From assembly GCF_011047315.1 (NCBI RefSeq), contig NZ_CP049259.1:372001-436000 (forward strand): a stretch of DNA of 64,000 bases, given 5' to 3'. Shown here in pieces: positions 1-8,789 of the stretch. Both the position numbers and the translations under genes were made by a program. This stretch comes from Altererythrobacter sp. BO-6 (GTDB taxonomy: Bacteria > Pseudomonadota > Alphaproteobacteria > Sphingomonadales > Sphingomonadaceae). Position 1 is the first letter of the stretch; each line of letters starts with the position of its first letter. The notes beneath the pieces are model-generated. The model saw only the letters and a program-made list of their open reading frames with translations, was not told the origin of the DNA and made no database searches.

Positions 1-819
<819 letters not shown>

Positions 820-835
820 AGGCCCGCCCGCTTTT

Positions 836-2167
836 TCAGGCCGTGGCTGCCCGCCGAAATCCCGGCTTCTTCCAGTACGTCAGCGCGCGCCAGACCCATT
901 CCATCGGCCCGAAGCGGTAATATTTGAGCCAGATCGGGCTGATCACCAGCTGCACGGCGCAGATAATCGCCCAGATATAGTAGAGTTCGTGCCGCTGGAG
1001 CGCGCCAAACAGGCCGAAACCTGTGAAGATGATCGCGCAAACTACGCTATGCGTCAGGTAATTGGTCAGCGCCATTTGCCCCACCGCCGCAAAGGCACGG
1101 CGCATCCATCCGAACAGGCCTGAGCGGTAGAGCAGCAACAACACGCCCAGATGCCCCATGGTCATCGCGAGGCGGCCGACATGCATGGTCACGTCCGCCT
1201 GGCTGAAAGCCAGCAGGCTGAAATTGTGATCGATAATCCAGCGCGTTTCCATCAGGTTCACCGGCAAACCGATGCCGTACCCGACGGCGACCATGGCCAG
1301 ATAAAGCCAAAGCGGGCGCTGCAGGGTCAACACACCCAGCTTGAACAAAGCCATGCCGATCAGCATCATGCCGAAAACGTCGCCGAATTCGTAATACAGA
1401 TGCGTCGTCTGGAGCCAAACCGCGAGCGGCGCGATAGCTTCCTGTGTCGAGCGCCAGCCCGCCCTGTGCGCCGCAATATCAGCCTCGATCACATCGGGTG
1501 ACAATGTATGCTCAGCCTCTGCCGCGGCCCAGCTGGCGATTGCTGCGCTTTGCTCTTGGCTCAGTTCGCCGCCGGCGTCTGCAATTGCCTGGGCCGATTG
1601 CGCCGCTTCATAGGAAGCAAGCTGGTCCTGCGTCCCATCATAATTGTGCACCACGATCACAGCGAGCGAGGCAAGCGCGATGGCGGTCAACCATCTGGGT
1701 GCAAGCTTGCGAAAGCCATAAGCAAACAACGCGGTAATGCCGTAGGTGTAGAGAATGTCACCCGGCCACAACAGGATCCACACATTGACCATGCCGAAGC
1801 CGATCAGCCACAGATTGCGGCGCATGTAGATATCGCTTGCGTGATGTGGGTCGCGCTCTTCCAGCTTGGTTGTCAGCAGGATGATGCCCGCCCCGAACAG
1901 CAGCGAAAACAGGCCCCGCTGTGTACCGTCGAATCCGACCTGGATGATATGCCAGGCAGTCAGGTCCGCCCCGGTATAGCCACCATTGTTGAGCGGGTTG
2001 TAATAGGCATGGGATAGTCCGAACCCAGTGATGTTCATCAACAAGATGCCGAATAGCGCCCAACCGCGCACGAAATCGAGTGCGCCAATGCGGTCGCTAT
2101 TTTTGGTCGGCGCTACCGCCGGTTCAGCCAAGGCATGTTCGAGATTTTCGGAATAGGTCGTCGCCAT
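836..2167 (-). CDS. DUF418-domain multi-pass membrane protein
   Basis: A 443-residue inner-membrane protein of the DUF418/YeiB-like family, with no established biochemical role. The N-terminal hallmark ALDFVRGWALFGILLMNITGF is followed by several hydrophobic helices. A polar, Ala/Gln-rich loop sits mid-protein (around residues 155-230). The C-terminal DUF418 part contains VGQMALTNYLTHS and ends with the typical FGPMEWVWRALTYWKK. An in-frame ATG lies 18 nt further upstream at 2185, but a GGGAGG ribosome-binding site is correctly spaced only for the ATG at 2165-2167, so that start is used. It is convergent with leuA, with only 16 nt between the two stops. The family is often linked loosely to transport; I make no functional claim. 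Confidence 0.87.
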   Translation of the reverse strand: MATTYSENLEHALAEPAVAPTKNSDRIGALDFVRGWALFGILLMNITGFGLSHAYYNPLNNGGYTGADLTAWHIIQVGFDGTQRGLFSLLFGAGIILLTTKLEERDPHHASDIYMRRNLWLIGFGMVNVWILLWPGDILYTYGITALFAYGFRKLAPRWLTAIALASLAVIVVHNYDGTQDQLASYEAAQSAQAIADAGGELSQEQSAAIASWAAAEAEHTLSPDVIEADIAAHRAGWRSTQEAIAPLAVWLQTTHLYYEFGDVFGMMLIGMALFKLGVLTLQRPLWLYLAMVAVGYGIGLPVNLMETRWIIDHNFSLLAFSQADVTMHVGRLAMTMGHLGVLLLLYRSGLFGWMRRAFAAVGQMALTNYLTHSVVCAIIFTGFGLFGALQRHELYYIWAIICAVQLVISPIWLKYYRFGPMEWVWRALTYWKKPGFRRAATA

Positions 2168-2360
2168 AGAGCTTGCCTCCCCCAAAGGCAGGAGCGACCC
2201 GTCGCGCGCAAAGTGCGCGCCCGGCGCGCGCTTGGCAAGCGGGAATATCGGCTATCCCCGCCGTTTTCCTACTCGCGCGACGCGGGGTAGTTGTGGGGTG
2301 TGAACATGATGCAATCGAACCCGCAACCGGCCTCGCCCCGCCTGACACGAGCGCGCACCC

Positions 2361-2476
2361 AAAGTCACATTCGCGTGCGCCGCAGGGTCACACTCCGCCC
2401 TGCAATGGTGACACTTTGCATGCTAAGAGTCACACATTCGCACGTAAAGTCACGCTTTTTGCCAGTTACAGTCACA
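2361..2476. repeat. Array of six GTCAC/GTGAC motifs at about 21-bp spacing
   Basis: The core GTCACA (or one-base variants) begins at 2364, 2387, 2408 (GTGACA), 2429, 2449 (GTCACG) and 2471. Successive distances are 23, 21, 21, 20 and 22 bp, close to two turns of the DNA helix. Most units have purines before the core and a T/C-rich tract after it, for example AAAGTCACATTCG and AGAGTCACACATTCG. The sequence between cores is otherwise poorly conserved. The helical phasing suggests a row of binding sites on one face of the DNA, or a degenerate tandem repeat. It lies 88-203 bp upstream of the amidohydrolase start. The binding factor is unknown. Confidence 0.75.
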
Positions 2477-2500
2477 GAAGGGCTTTTTTGCATCTGGACC

Positions 2501-2518
2501 GTGTTCCATGTGTTCCAT
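2501..2518. repeat. Perfect tandem duplication of the nonamer GTGTTCCAT
   Basis: Two adjacent identical copies occupy 2501-2509 and 2510-2518, 25 bp after the last GTCAC motif and 46 bp before the amidohydrolase start codon. The two GTTC cores are 9 bp apart start to start (5-bp gap), so this is not a LexA box, which needs a 7-bp gap. It may belong to the same composite element as the GTCAC array. Confidence 0.6.
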
Positions 2519-2563
2519 CGATAGGGTCCTGACACGTAAAAGGGAGCGAGGGAGAGCAGCGCC

Positions 2564-3628
2564 ATGACCGAAGAAACCCTTGAGCCGGAGCCGATTCTGG
2601 AACCGGATTTGGCGATCATCGATCCACATCACCATTTGTGGGATCTGCGGCCAATGCTGCCAATGTTTCCCGAACCGCGCCATCGCTTCATCGAAACGCT
2701 GATTCCAGCAGCGCATTATACCTTCGACCAACTCCTGGCCGACGTGCAGACCGGCCATAACATTATCGCCACGGTCTTCATGGAATGCAGCGCGTTCTAC
2801 AACGCGGCCTATGGCAATGCTAAGAAGCCGGTTGGCGAGGTCGAATATGTCAACGGGGTTGCCGCCCAATCGGCCAGTGGCCTTTATGGCGATTTGCGGC
2901 TGTGCGCCGGGATCGTTGGCCATGCCGACCTGACGCTAGGAAGTGCGGCGGGCGAAGTGCTGGATGCCTTGCAGGCAGCTTCACCGCGTTTCCGGGGCCT
3001 CCGCCACCAGGGCGCGTGGGACGCCGATCCCGAAGTGCTCGGGCCGCCTTTTCACGCCCCGCCCGAACTGTACCGCGACTCCACCTTCAGCGAAGGCTTT
3101 GCCGAACTTGGGAAGCGCGGTCTTAGTTTCGATGCCTGGATTCTCGAGCCGCAAATTCCCGATGTGATCGACCTGGCTCGCGCCTTCCCCGATCAGCCGA
3201 TCTGCCTTGACCATTGCGGCACGCCGCTGGGCATGGCGTCCTACACCGGCAAGCTGCACGAGCGGTTCGATATCTGGCGCCGCAATATCCGCGAGCTAGC
3301 ACAATGCGAAAACGTCTCCGTAAAGCTTGGCGGGCTCGCGATGCACAATTGCGCCATGCCTGAGAAAGGCCCTGCGGCAGGGACCAATTCGGAAGACCTG
3401 GCTGCGATGTGGCGCCCCTATATCGAAACCTGCATCGAAACCTTCGGGCCGGATCGCGCAATGTTCGAAAGCAATTACCCGGTCGACCGCTGGGGGGCGA
3501 CCTATCCGGTGCTGTGGAATGCCTTCAAACGCATCACGCGCGGTGCCAGTCCAGAGGAGAAGCGCGCGCTCTACGCGGGCACGGCGGCGCGATTCTATCG
3601 GATCGAGCATGTGTTGCCCGCCGTGTGA
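2564..3628 (+). CDS. Amidohydrolase-family (PF04909-type) metal-dependent hydrolase
   Basis: A 354-residue TIM-barrel hydrolase of the amidohydrolase_2 group (2-pyrone-4,6-dicarboxylate lactonase/decarboxylase-like). The N-terminal metal-binding motif DPHHHLWDL has its HxH at residues 22-24. Later markers are LDHCGTPLG, with a conserved histidine, and FESNYPVDRWG near the C-terminus, which supplies the usual late Asp/Asn region. A purine-rich Shine-Dalgarno (GGGAGCGAGGGAGAG) precedes the ATG. The substrate cannot be inferred: relatives act on lactones and aromatic ring-cleavage products. The neighbours give no pathway clue. Its promoter region contains the unusual GTCAC array. Confidence 0.85.
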   Translation: MTEETLEPEPILEPDLAIIDPHHHLWDLRPMLPMFPEPRHRFIETLIPAAHYTFDQLLADVQTGHNIIATVFMECSAFYNAAYGNAKKPVGEVEYVNGVAAQSASGLYGDLRLCAGIVGHADLTLGSAAGEVLDALQAASPRFRGLRHQGAWDADPEVLGPPFHAPPELYRDSTFSEGFAELGKRGLSFDAWILEPQIPDVIDLARAFPDQPICLDHCGTPLGMASYTGKLHERFDIWRRNIRELAQCENVSVKLGGLAMHNCAMPEKGPAAGTNSEDLAAMWRPYIETCIETFGPDRAMFESNYPVDRWGATYPVLWNAFKRITRGASPEEKRALYAGTAARFYRIEHVLPAV

Positions 3629-3734
3629 CGTTACGGCATCGGGGCCTAATTCGCCCTAGCAAAATCGGGGCCTCGACAGGCCCGCCAGCGCTGCTTAATC
3701 GGCGCGCAAAGCAAACAGTCTGACGGAGTATCCG

Positions 3735-4721
3735 ATGGCCCTTCCCGCCCCCTTTGATCGCCTGCGCCTGCCGCTGATCGGCTCGCCGCTGTTCATCGTC
3801 TCCGGGCCCGAACTGGTCATCGCGCAATGCAAGGCCGGGATCATCGGCAGCTTCCCTGCTCTCAATGCACGGCCGCAATCGCTGCTCGACGAATGGCTGC
3901 ACCAGATCACCGAGGAACTGGCCAAGCATAATCGCGAGAATCCGGACCGTCCGGCGGCGCCCTTCGCCGTGAACCAGATCATCCACAAGTCGAACGACCG
4001 CGTCGAAGCCGACATGGCGACTTGCGAGAAGTGGCAGGTGCCGATGATCATCACCTCGCTCGGCGCACGCGAGGAAGTGTTCCAGGCGGTGCGCAACTGG
4101 GGCGGCATCACCATGCATGACGTGATCAACAACCGCTTTGCGCAAAAGGCGATCGAAAAGGGTGCCGACGGGCTGATCCCGGTCGCCGCCGGTGCAGGCG
4201 GCCATGCCGGCGCGCTGTCACCCTTCGCGCTGATGCAGGAAATCCGCGAATGGTTCGATGGGCTGGTGGCGCTGTCCGGCTCGATCGCCAATGGCTATTC
4301 CATCCTTGCCGCGCAGGCGATGAGGGCAGACTTCGGCTATATGGGCAGCGCTTTCATCGCCACCAAGGAAGCCAATGCCGACCAGCGCTACAAGGATGCG
4401 ATCGTCGAAGGCAGCGCCGAAGGGATCGTCTACACCAACCTGTTCACCGGGGTGCACGGCAACTACCTGCGCAGCTCGATCGTGGCGGCGGGGCTCGATC
4501 CCGAGAACCTGCCGGAAAGCGATCCGTCAAAGATGAACTTCGGTAGCGGCGGCAACACCAAAGCCAAGGCGTGGAAGGATATCTGGGGCTCGGGCCAGGG
4601 CGTGGGCGCGATCAAGCAGGTCGGGACCGTGGAAGACCTCGTCGCCCGGCTGGAGCGTGAGTATCATGCCGGCAAGGCGGAGCTGGCGGGAAAGACCGGC
4701 TACACACCCTGGAACAGCTAG
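3735..4721 (+). CDS. Nitronate monooxygenase (2-nitropropane dioxygenase-like flavoprotein)
   Basis: A 328-residue FMN-dependent TIM-barrel enzyme that oxidises alkyl nitronates to carbonyl compounds and nitrite. The family signature is clear: LPLIGSPLFIVSGPELVIAQ at the N-terminus, VNQIIHKSNDR, and the phosphate-binding/catalytic segment GAGGHAG at residues 153-159 with the candidate catalytic histidine at 157. Then come LSGSIANGYSI and GSAFIATKEA. The length is normal. The stop codon TAG (4719-4721) overlaps the stop of the convergent AHH-domain gene. In-vivo roles include detoxification of propionate 3-nitronate-like compounds; the exact substrate here is not known. Confidence 0.92.
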   Translation: MALPAPFDRLRLPLIGSPLFIVSGPELVIAQCKAGIIGSFPALNARPQSLLDEWLHQITEELAKHNRENPDRPAAPFAVNQIIHKSNDRVEADMATCEKWQVPMIITSLGAREEVFQAVRNWGGITMHDVINNRFAQKAIEKGADGLIPVAAGAGGHAGALSPFALMQEIREWFDGLVALSGSIANGYSILAAQAMRADFGYMGSAFIATKEANADQRYKDAIVEGSAEGIVYTNLFTGVHGNYLRSSIVAAGLDPENLPESDPSKMNFGSGGNTKAKAWKDIWGSGQGVGAIKQVGTVEDLVARLEREYHAGKAELAGKTGYTPWNS

Positions 4722-5272
4722 GTTGCGTTCCAGAGCATCTCGGCCATGGCGTCTAGCTCGGTGAAGTCGAAACCGGTGCCAAGCGGGTCGTTGCGATTGA
4801 GGACCATTCGGCGGCGCTCATCGAGCAGGCGCCGGCGTAAGGCGGACTGAAGCAATGCAAGGCGCATCAATGCCTCTTCTAGTGCTTCGCCAGGGTCTTG
4901 GGCAGTTGCCTCAGCCCAGCGCGCTTCGATGCAGCCGACCCGCTCGATCACCATCGCATTGTAGTAGCGATGCGGGCCGCGGTGCAGCGGCATACCGAAC
5001 TGCCATGCGCGGTCTTCGGTAGCGGGGAGCATCAGGCCGTTGGAGCGGAAATCGTCGAAGCCGACCTGCTTCACGCCGACCGCGTCGAAAAAGCGGCCGA
5101 AACAGCGGCGGGAAAGCAACTGCCGTGGCAGCAGGTGATGGCGTTGAAGTCCCGGGTCGTAGGTCGGGTCGCTGCGACGATTGACAGAGCGAAACGGCAG
5201 TGGTGGCCGTCGTGCAAGGCTCCTGTCGATCGCTTCAAATGCGCGGCGGCGCAACGATCTCAACCGCCCCAA
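4718..5272 (-). CDS. AHH-domain putative nuclease (HNH/Endo VII fold)
   Basis: A 184-residue protein with the treble-clef AHH nuclease pattern. RHHLLP has its paired histidines at residues 45-46. It is followed by VGFDDFRSNGLMLP and PLHRGPHRYYNAMV, with H97, H101 and N105 as candidate active-site or metal ligands. The first 40 residues are rich in arginine. No signal peptide or secretion-type repeat domain is visible, so this stands alone and is not a tail of a large polymorphic toxin. It starts 13 nt inside the upstream gene, suggesting translational coupling. AHH families are predicted nucleases; the cellular role is not established. The assignment rests on the histidine spacing. Confidence 0.72.
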   Translation of the reverse strand: MGRLRSLRRRAFEAIDRSLARRPPLPFRSVNRRSDPTYDPGLQRHHLLPRQLLSRRCFGRFFDAVGVKQVGFDDFRSNGLMLPATEDRAWQFGMPLHRGPHRYYNAMVIERVGCIEARWAEATAQDPGEALEEALMRLALLQSALRRRLLDERRRMVLNRNDPLGTGFDFTELDAMAEMLWNAT

Positions 5273-6093
5273 ACGCGCACGAACTTGCGGTTGGCCGATG
5301 GATCCAGCTGCAGGCGTTGACCGTCCGGACCGATGATCTGCTCCGCGCGTTCGACCGGGCCAGCCAGGACCAGCTGGTTGATGAGGCGAACGCCAAGCCG
5401 GGTAGCTGCGGCCTTGTCTATCGCGAGCTTTGGCTCGATCCGCAATTCCTGGCCGATCAGGAAGCTTAACCCGACGCTTTGCAGCCCGCCATCGATCGTC
5501 TGACGAAAGGCTGTGAGGCCCAGGGCAGGAAATACCCCTCCCTCAAGCCAAGCAGTGGTGGTCGATTCGAAGAACCGTCGCCCGATCATGCTTGATGACG
5601 GAGGCCATGCCACCACCTCGACCTGCTCGAAATGCTGGACCAGGTCCCGCGCCAGCGCAAGCAAGGCCCGTAAAACTGGCAAGCTCGCTTCACCCCCGGA
5701 CAGATGGCTACCGGGCATCAACTGCACGGCCTCGGCCCGACCTGATGAAAGCTGTTTGCCGCAATCGAACCGGTATTCGATCTCGGGCATGTCGACCGGT
5801 TTGCCCGGCGCCAGTCCGACAAGATCGAAAGTGAGGCCCTCACGCAGGAGCTCCACCCACACGCGCTCCTTGGACCGTAGTTCGGCTTGGCTGTTCGCGA
5901 CAGTCTGCTGCGTGTCTCCCTCGTTCACAATGAACAGGGACGGACGCGACAAAGGGTCAAGCGTCAGGGCAACACCGGGCTGTGCGTTAACGAAATTGCG
6001 GATCGCTTCACGATCAGGGCGCTGCCCCTCTGCGAAGAGTAAAAGAATTCCCCGCACGCCATGTCGCGCATGATTATCCGGGTCTTCACTCAC
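5260..6093 (-). CDS. Conserved hypothetical protein coupled to the AHH nuclease
   Basis: A 277-residue soluble protein that starts with GTG at 6093. I do not recognise the family with confidence. The C-terminal half (VAWPPSSSMIGRRFFESTTT, GLTAFRQTIDGGLQSVGLSF, QELRIEPKL) has the general shape of DUF4261 proteins, but the match is weak. There are no signal peptide or transmembrane segments and no evident catalytic motif. Its stop overlaps the start of the AHH-nuclease gene by 13 nt, so the two are probably translated together. A role as regulator, partner or inhibitor of the nuclease is possible but purely inferred. Confidence 0.6.
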   Translation of the reverse strand: MSEDPDNHARHGVRGILLLFAEGQRPDREAIRNFVNAQPGVALTLDPLSRPSLFIVNEGDTQQTVANSQAELRSKERVWVELLREGLTFDLVGLAPGKPVDMPEIEYRFDCGKQLSSGRAEAVQLMPGSHLSGGEASLPVLRALLALARDLVQHFEQVEVVAWPPSSSMIGRRFFESTTTAWLEGGVFPALGLTAFRQTIDGGLQSVGLSFLIGQELRIEPKLAIDKAAATRLGVRLINQLVLAGPVERAEQIIGPDGQRLQLDPSANRKFVRVWGG

Positions 6094-6206
6094 GCTTACG
6101 ACCAGCCCCCCGCTCCCGTTTGCATGTCCTAGATCGCGACCTTGCCGCCAATTTATATTGCCGTCGAGTCTTGTACGCCTCTATTGCGCGGTTGCACACT
6201 GAAATA

Positions 6207-6698
6207 TCAATAGATTCCCATCCGAATACCTTCGGCGAGCGCTGCCCCGACCTGCTCCGCCAAATCAAGCGAAGTTTTACTTGGAGTTTTCGGCGCAAGG
6301 ATTTCTTCCGGCGTTTGCGCGCCCAGGTTGACGATTATCGGTTCGACTACGCGCCGCAAGCGCCACCCCTTGGCAATCCGATCAATCTGACGCTGCGCCC
6401 CTTTTCCATCCGATCCGGCGGCGATAATCGTGCCATAGGCGTGACCTTCAATCCGGCCCAACACCGGATAGTAGCAGCGATCGAACATCTCCTTCATCAG
6501 CCCGCTCATGCTGGCGAGATTTTCCGGGCAGACGAAGAGATAGGCTGATGCGTCGAGCAAATGCTCTGGGCCAACCCTATTAGCGCGTAACAGGAGCCCG
6601 GTCGTCCCGGCCCCATTAGCAGCAGCCTGCGTCAGGGCTTCGCTTGCGCCCGTGCGGCTATGCCAGACAATCAATAGCTGGGCCTTTCCCATCGACAC
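6207..6698 (-). CDS. Flavodoxin/NAD(P)H-dependent oxidoreductase-like protein
   Basis: A 163-residue flavodoxin-fold protein. LLIVWHSRTGASEALTQAA matches the FMN phosphate-binding loop (T/S-x-T-G-x-T type). YLFVCPENLASMSGLMKEMFDR is typical of flavodoxin-like reductases, followed by GRIEGHAYGTIIAAGSDGKGA. The end resembles family members that carry VNLGAQTPEEILAPK. GTG at 6698 has an AGGTGG ribosome-binding site about 10 nt upstream; the ATG two codons later is the alternative. It is head-to-head with recJ, with a short shared promoter region. Electron donor and acceptor are unknown. Confidence 0.8.
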   Translation of the reverse strand: MSMGKAQLLIVWHSRTGASEALTQAAANGAGTTGLLLRANRVGPEHLLDASAYLFVCPENLASMSGLMKEMFDRCYYPVLGRIEGHAYGTIIAAGSDGKGAQRQIDRIAKGWRLRRVVEPIIVNLGAQTPEEILAPKTPSKTSLDLAEQVGAALAEGIRMGIY

Positions 6699-6771
6699 AG
6701 AAAAACAGCCACCTGTAGAAAGTCAATCGCGCAGCCTTCTCGTGCCCATGCCGATCGGATATCAAGCGACG

Positions 6772-8559
6772 ATGGCTTCCCGTTCGGTATCGCATGTGCT
6801 TGGAGTCAGCTCTTCCCTGTCGGGGCGGGCTTGGCGTTGGCGTGGCGGGAACATGGAGCTTGGCGATGGCGTCACCGGGCTGGAGACCGACATACTGACC
6901 CAATTGCTGCTGACCCGGGGCGTCGAGCGGGATGATGTCGCACGCCATTTATCACCGACACTGCGGGAATTCCTTCCGGATCCAAGCCTGTTTCGCGACA
7001 TGGATGCTGCCGCGGAACGGATCGCACAGGCGGTGCTCGCCGGCGAAGCGATGACAATTTACGGCGATTACGACGTCGATGGCGCGACCAGCGCCGCACT
7101 GCTGGTCAATGTGTTGCGCGATCTGGGCGCCAATGCCGATTATTACATCCCGGACCGGCTGCTGGAAGGATACGGCCCGAGCGGCGAAGCACTGGTCAAG
7201 CTGGGCGAGCAAGGCTCAAGCCTGATTGTCACGGTCGATTGCGGAGCGATGGCGTTCGACGCGCTGAAGCAGGCACATGCAGCGGGCGTAGACGTGATCG
7301 TGGTCGATCACCACAAATGCGCAGCTGAGCTTCCCCTGGCTGCCGCGCTGGTCAATCCCAACCGGCTCGACGAATCCGACGAGGCGGCCGCGCACGGCCA
7401 TCTGGCGGCGGTGGGCGTCGCTTTCCTGCTCGCGATTGCGCTGGTTCGTACGCTGCGCTCGCAAGGCTTTTTCGAAAGTCGCGCAGAGCCCAACCTCATG
7501 GCACTGCTTGATCTGGTGGCACTTGGCACGGTGGCTGATGTTGCCGCGCTGCACGGGCTGAACAGAGCGTTTGTGTCACAGGGACTAAAAGTGATGGCCC
7601 GGCGCGAGCGGATCGGGATGGCTGCCTTGATTGATGCCAGTCGACTGAAACGCGCGCCGCAGTGCAGCGATCTCGGCTTTGCACTGGGCCCGCGCATCAA
7701 TGCTGGCGGGCGCGTGGGAGAATCAACCCTGGGCGTGCGCTTGCTCACCACCACTGACCCGGACGAAGCACGCGCGATCGCTGAGCAGTTGTCCCAGCTC
7801 AACGAAGAACGCCGGGCAATCGAAGCCGAAGTCCAGCAAGCTGCCGAGGAGCAGATCGACACGCAGCATAACCGTTCGGTCCTGCTGCTATCCGGGACTG
7901 GCTGGCATCCCGGGGTAATCGGGATCGTCGCTGGGCGGATCAAGGAGAAGACGGGGAAACCCAGCATTGTCGTCGCGATTGATGATAGCGAAGACACCGG
8001 CAAGGGATCCGGTCGATCGATCGCTGGCGTCGATTTGGGTGCAGCGATCATTGGAGCGCGCGAATCGGGCTTGCTGGTGGCCGGCGGCGGGCATGCCATG
8101 GCAGCAGGGCTGACGGTCGAGCGCGACCGGATCCATGCGCTGGCAGAATATCTCGATGACCGTCTGGCGCGAGATGTCGTCCGCGCGATGGAAAATCAGG
8201 CAATGCAGCTGGACTTGGCCGTGGCGCCTGGCGGTTTGACGCCGGACCTCGTCGAAACACTCGACCGCGCTGGCCCTTTCGGAGTCGGCTGGCCTGGGCC
8301 GCGCGTGGCGGTTGGCCCAGTGCGAATCGTCAAGGCGGACATTGTCGGGACCGACCATCTTCGGGTGATCGCGGCCGGCGATGACGGGCGCTCGCTCAAG
8401 GCTATCGCTTTCCGGGCGGCCGGAACCGAGATGGCGCAAACCTTGCTGCATCGGTCGCATGGTCGGCGCTTCCACCTGGCCGGCAGAGTGAAGATCGACG
8501 ACTGGGGCGCCCGTCCACAGGCCGAATTGCACCTTGAAGACGCAGCCTTTGCAGATTGA
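6772..8559 (+). CDS. recJ: Single-stranded-DNA-specific 5'-3' exonuclease RecJ
   Basis: RecJ degrades single-stranded DNA 5' to 3' in RecF-pathway recombination and mismatch repair. The DHH motifs are complete: YGDYDVDGATSAALL, VTVDCGAMAF, VVDHHK and ALGTVADVA. The DHHA1 domain follows with GPRINAGGRVG, LSGTGWHPGVIGIVAGR and GGGHAMAAGLT, then a C-terminal OB-like region. The open frame extends to 6652, but that part overlaps the divergent flavodoxin gene. Homologues usually begin shortly before SHVLGVSSSLSGRAWRWRG, so ATG 6772 (595 residues) is chosen; ATG 6748 is the alternative. A tRNA-Glu gene follows after 62 bp. Confidence 0.95.
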   Translation: MASRSVSHVLGVSSSLSGRAWRWRGGNMELGDGVTGLETDILTQLLLTRGVERDDVARHLSPTLREFLPDPSLFRDMDAAAERIAQAVLAGEAMTIYGDYDVDGATSAALLVNVLRDLGANADYYIPDRLLEGYGPSGEALVKLGEQGSSLIVTVDCGAMAFDALKQAHAAGVDVIVVDHHKCAAELPLAAALVNPNRLDESDEAAAHGHLAAVGVAFLLAIALVRTLRSQGFFESRAEPNLMALLDLVALGTVADVAALHGLNRAFVSQGLKVMARRERIGMAALIDASRLKRAPQCSDLGFALGPRINAGGRVGESTLGVRLLTTTDPDEARAIAEQLSQLNEERRAIEAEVQQAAEEQIDTQHNRSVLLLSGTGWHPGVIGIVAGRIKEKTGKPSIVVAIDDSEDTGKGSGRSIAGVDLGAAIIGARESGLLVAGGGHAMAAGLTVERDRIHALAEYLDDRLARDVVRAMENQAMQLDLAVAPGGLTPDLVETLDRAGPFGVGWPGPRVAVGPVRIVKADIVGTDHLRVIAAGDDGRSLKAIAFRAAGTEMAQTLLHRSHGRRFHLAGRVKIDDWGARPQAELHLEDAAFAD

Positions 8560-8621
8560 CGCAATTGTGGGCTTGACCATGTGGGCCCACCCCCCTATTG
8601 GCGCGCTCTCGCAACGAGCGT

Positions 8622-8696
8622 GGCCCCTTCGTCTAGCGGTCAGGACGCGGCCCTTTCACGGCTGAAACACGGGTTCGATTCCCGTAGGGGTCACCA
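8622..8696 (+). tRNA. tRNA-Glu (anticodon TTC)
   Basis: A complete 75-nt cloverleaf. The acceptor GGCCCCT pairs with AGGGGTC, and CCA is encoded. The anticodon stem CGGCC/GGCTG encloses the loop CTTTCAC, giving anticodon TTC. The T-arm is ACGGG-TTCGATT-CCCGT. Confidence 0.97.
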
Positions 8697-8736
8697 CTTC
8701 CCAACAATTTGGTGACATCTGCCCCCGCCGGGGGAC

Positions 8737-8759
8737 AGCGCCCGCTTGGCGCTTTTCTT
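8737..8759 (+). terminator. Rho-independent terminator after tRNA-Glu
   Basis: The stem AGCGCC/GGCGCT with loop CGCTT (8737-8753) is followed directly by TTTCTT. It lies 40 bp downstream of the tRNA and just before phoR. Confidence 0.75.
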
Positions 8760-8789
8760 GCCGCCCGGTTCTGATATGGCCCGGGCGCA

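Larger units (their letters stand above)
2168..2563. other. 396-bp intergenic region carrying a periodic motif array
   Basis: This is the longest stretch without a credible gene apart from the 6S RNA region. It separates the divergently transcribed DUF418 and amidohydrolase genes. The left half is GC-rich and I see nothing specific in it. The right half holds the GTCAC array (2361-2476) and a tandem nonamer (2501-2518). Short open frames here, including one on the minus strand that reads Val-Thr about every seven residues, simply reflect the 21-bp period and have no ribosome-binding site. Confidence 0.7.

Noticed and set aside
2504..2516. GTTC-CATGT-GTTC as a LexA box
   Set aside because: The gap is 5 bp, while the alphaproteobacterial operator requires 7 bp as seen at 18542 and 21325.
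2361..2518. Possible CRISPR array
   Set aside because: The conserved core is only about 6 bp, spacers are about 15 bp, one unit is altered, and no cas genes are near. It does not fit CRISPR dimensions.
2365..2619. Minus-strand small protein with a Val-Thr every seven residues
   Set aside because: The pattern is produced by the 21-bp DNA period; there is no ribosome-binding site and it overlaps the start of the amidohydrolase gene.
3668..3683. Terminator hairpin GGGCCT-CGAC-AGGCCC after the amidohydrolase gene
   Set aside because: The stem is short and not followed by a T-tract on the plus strand, so I do not call it.
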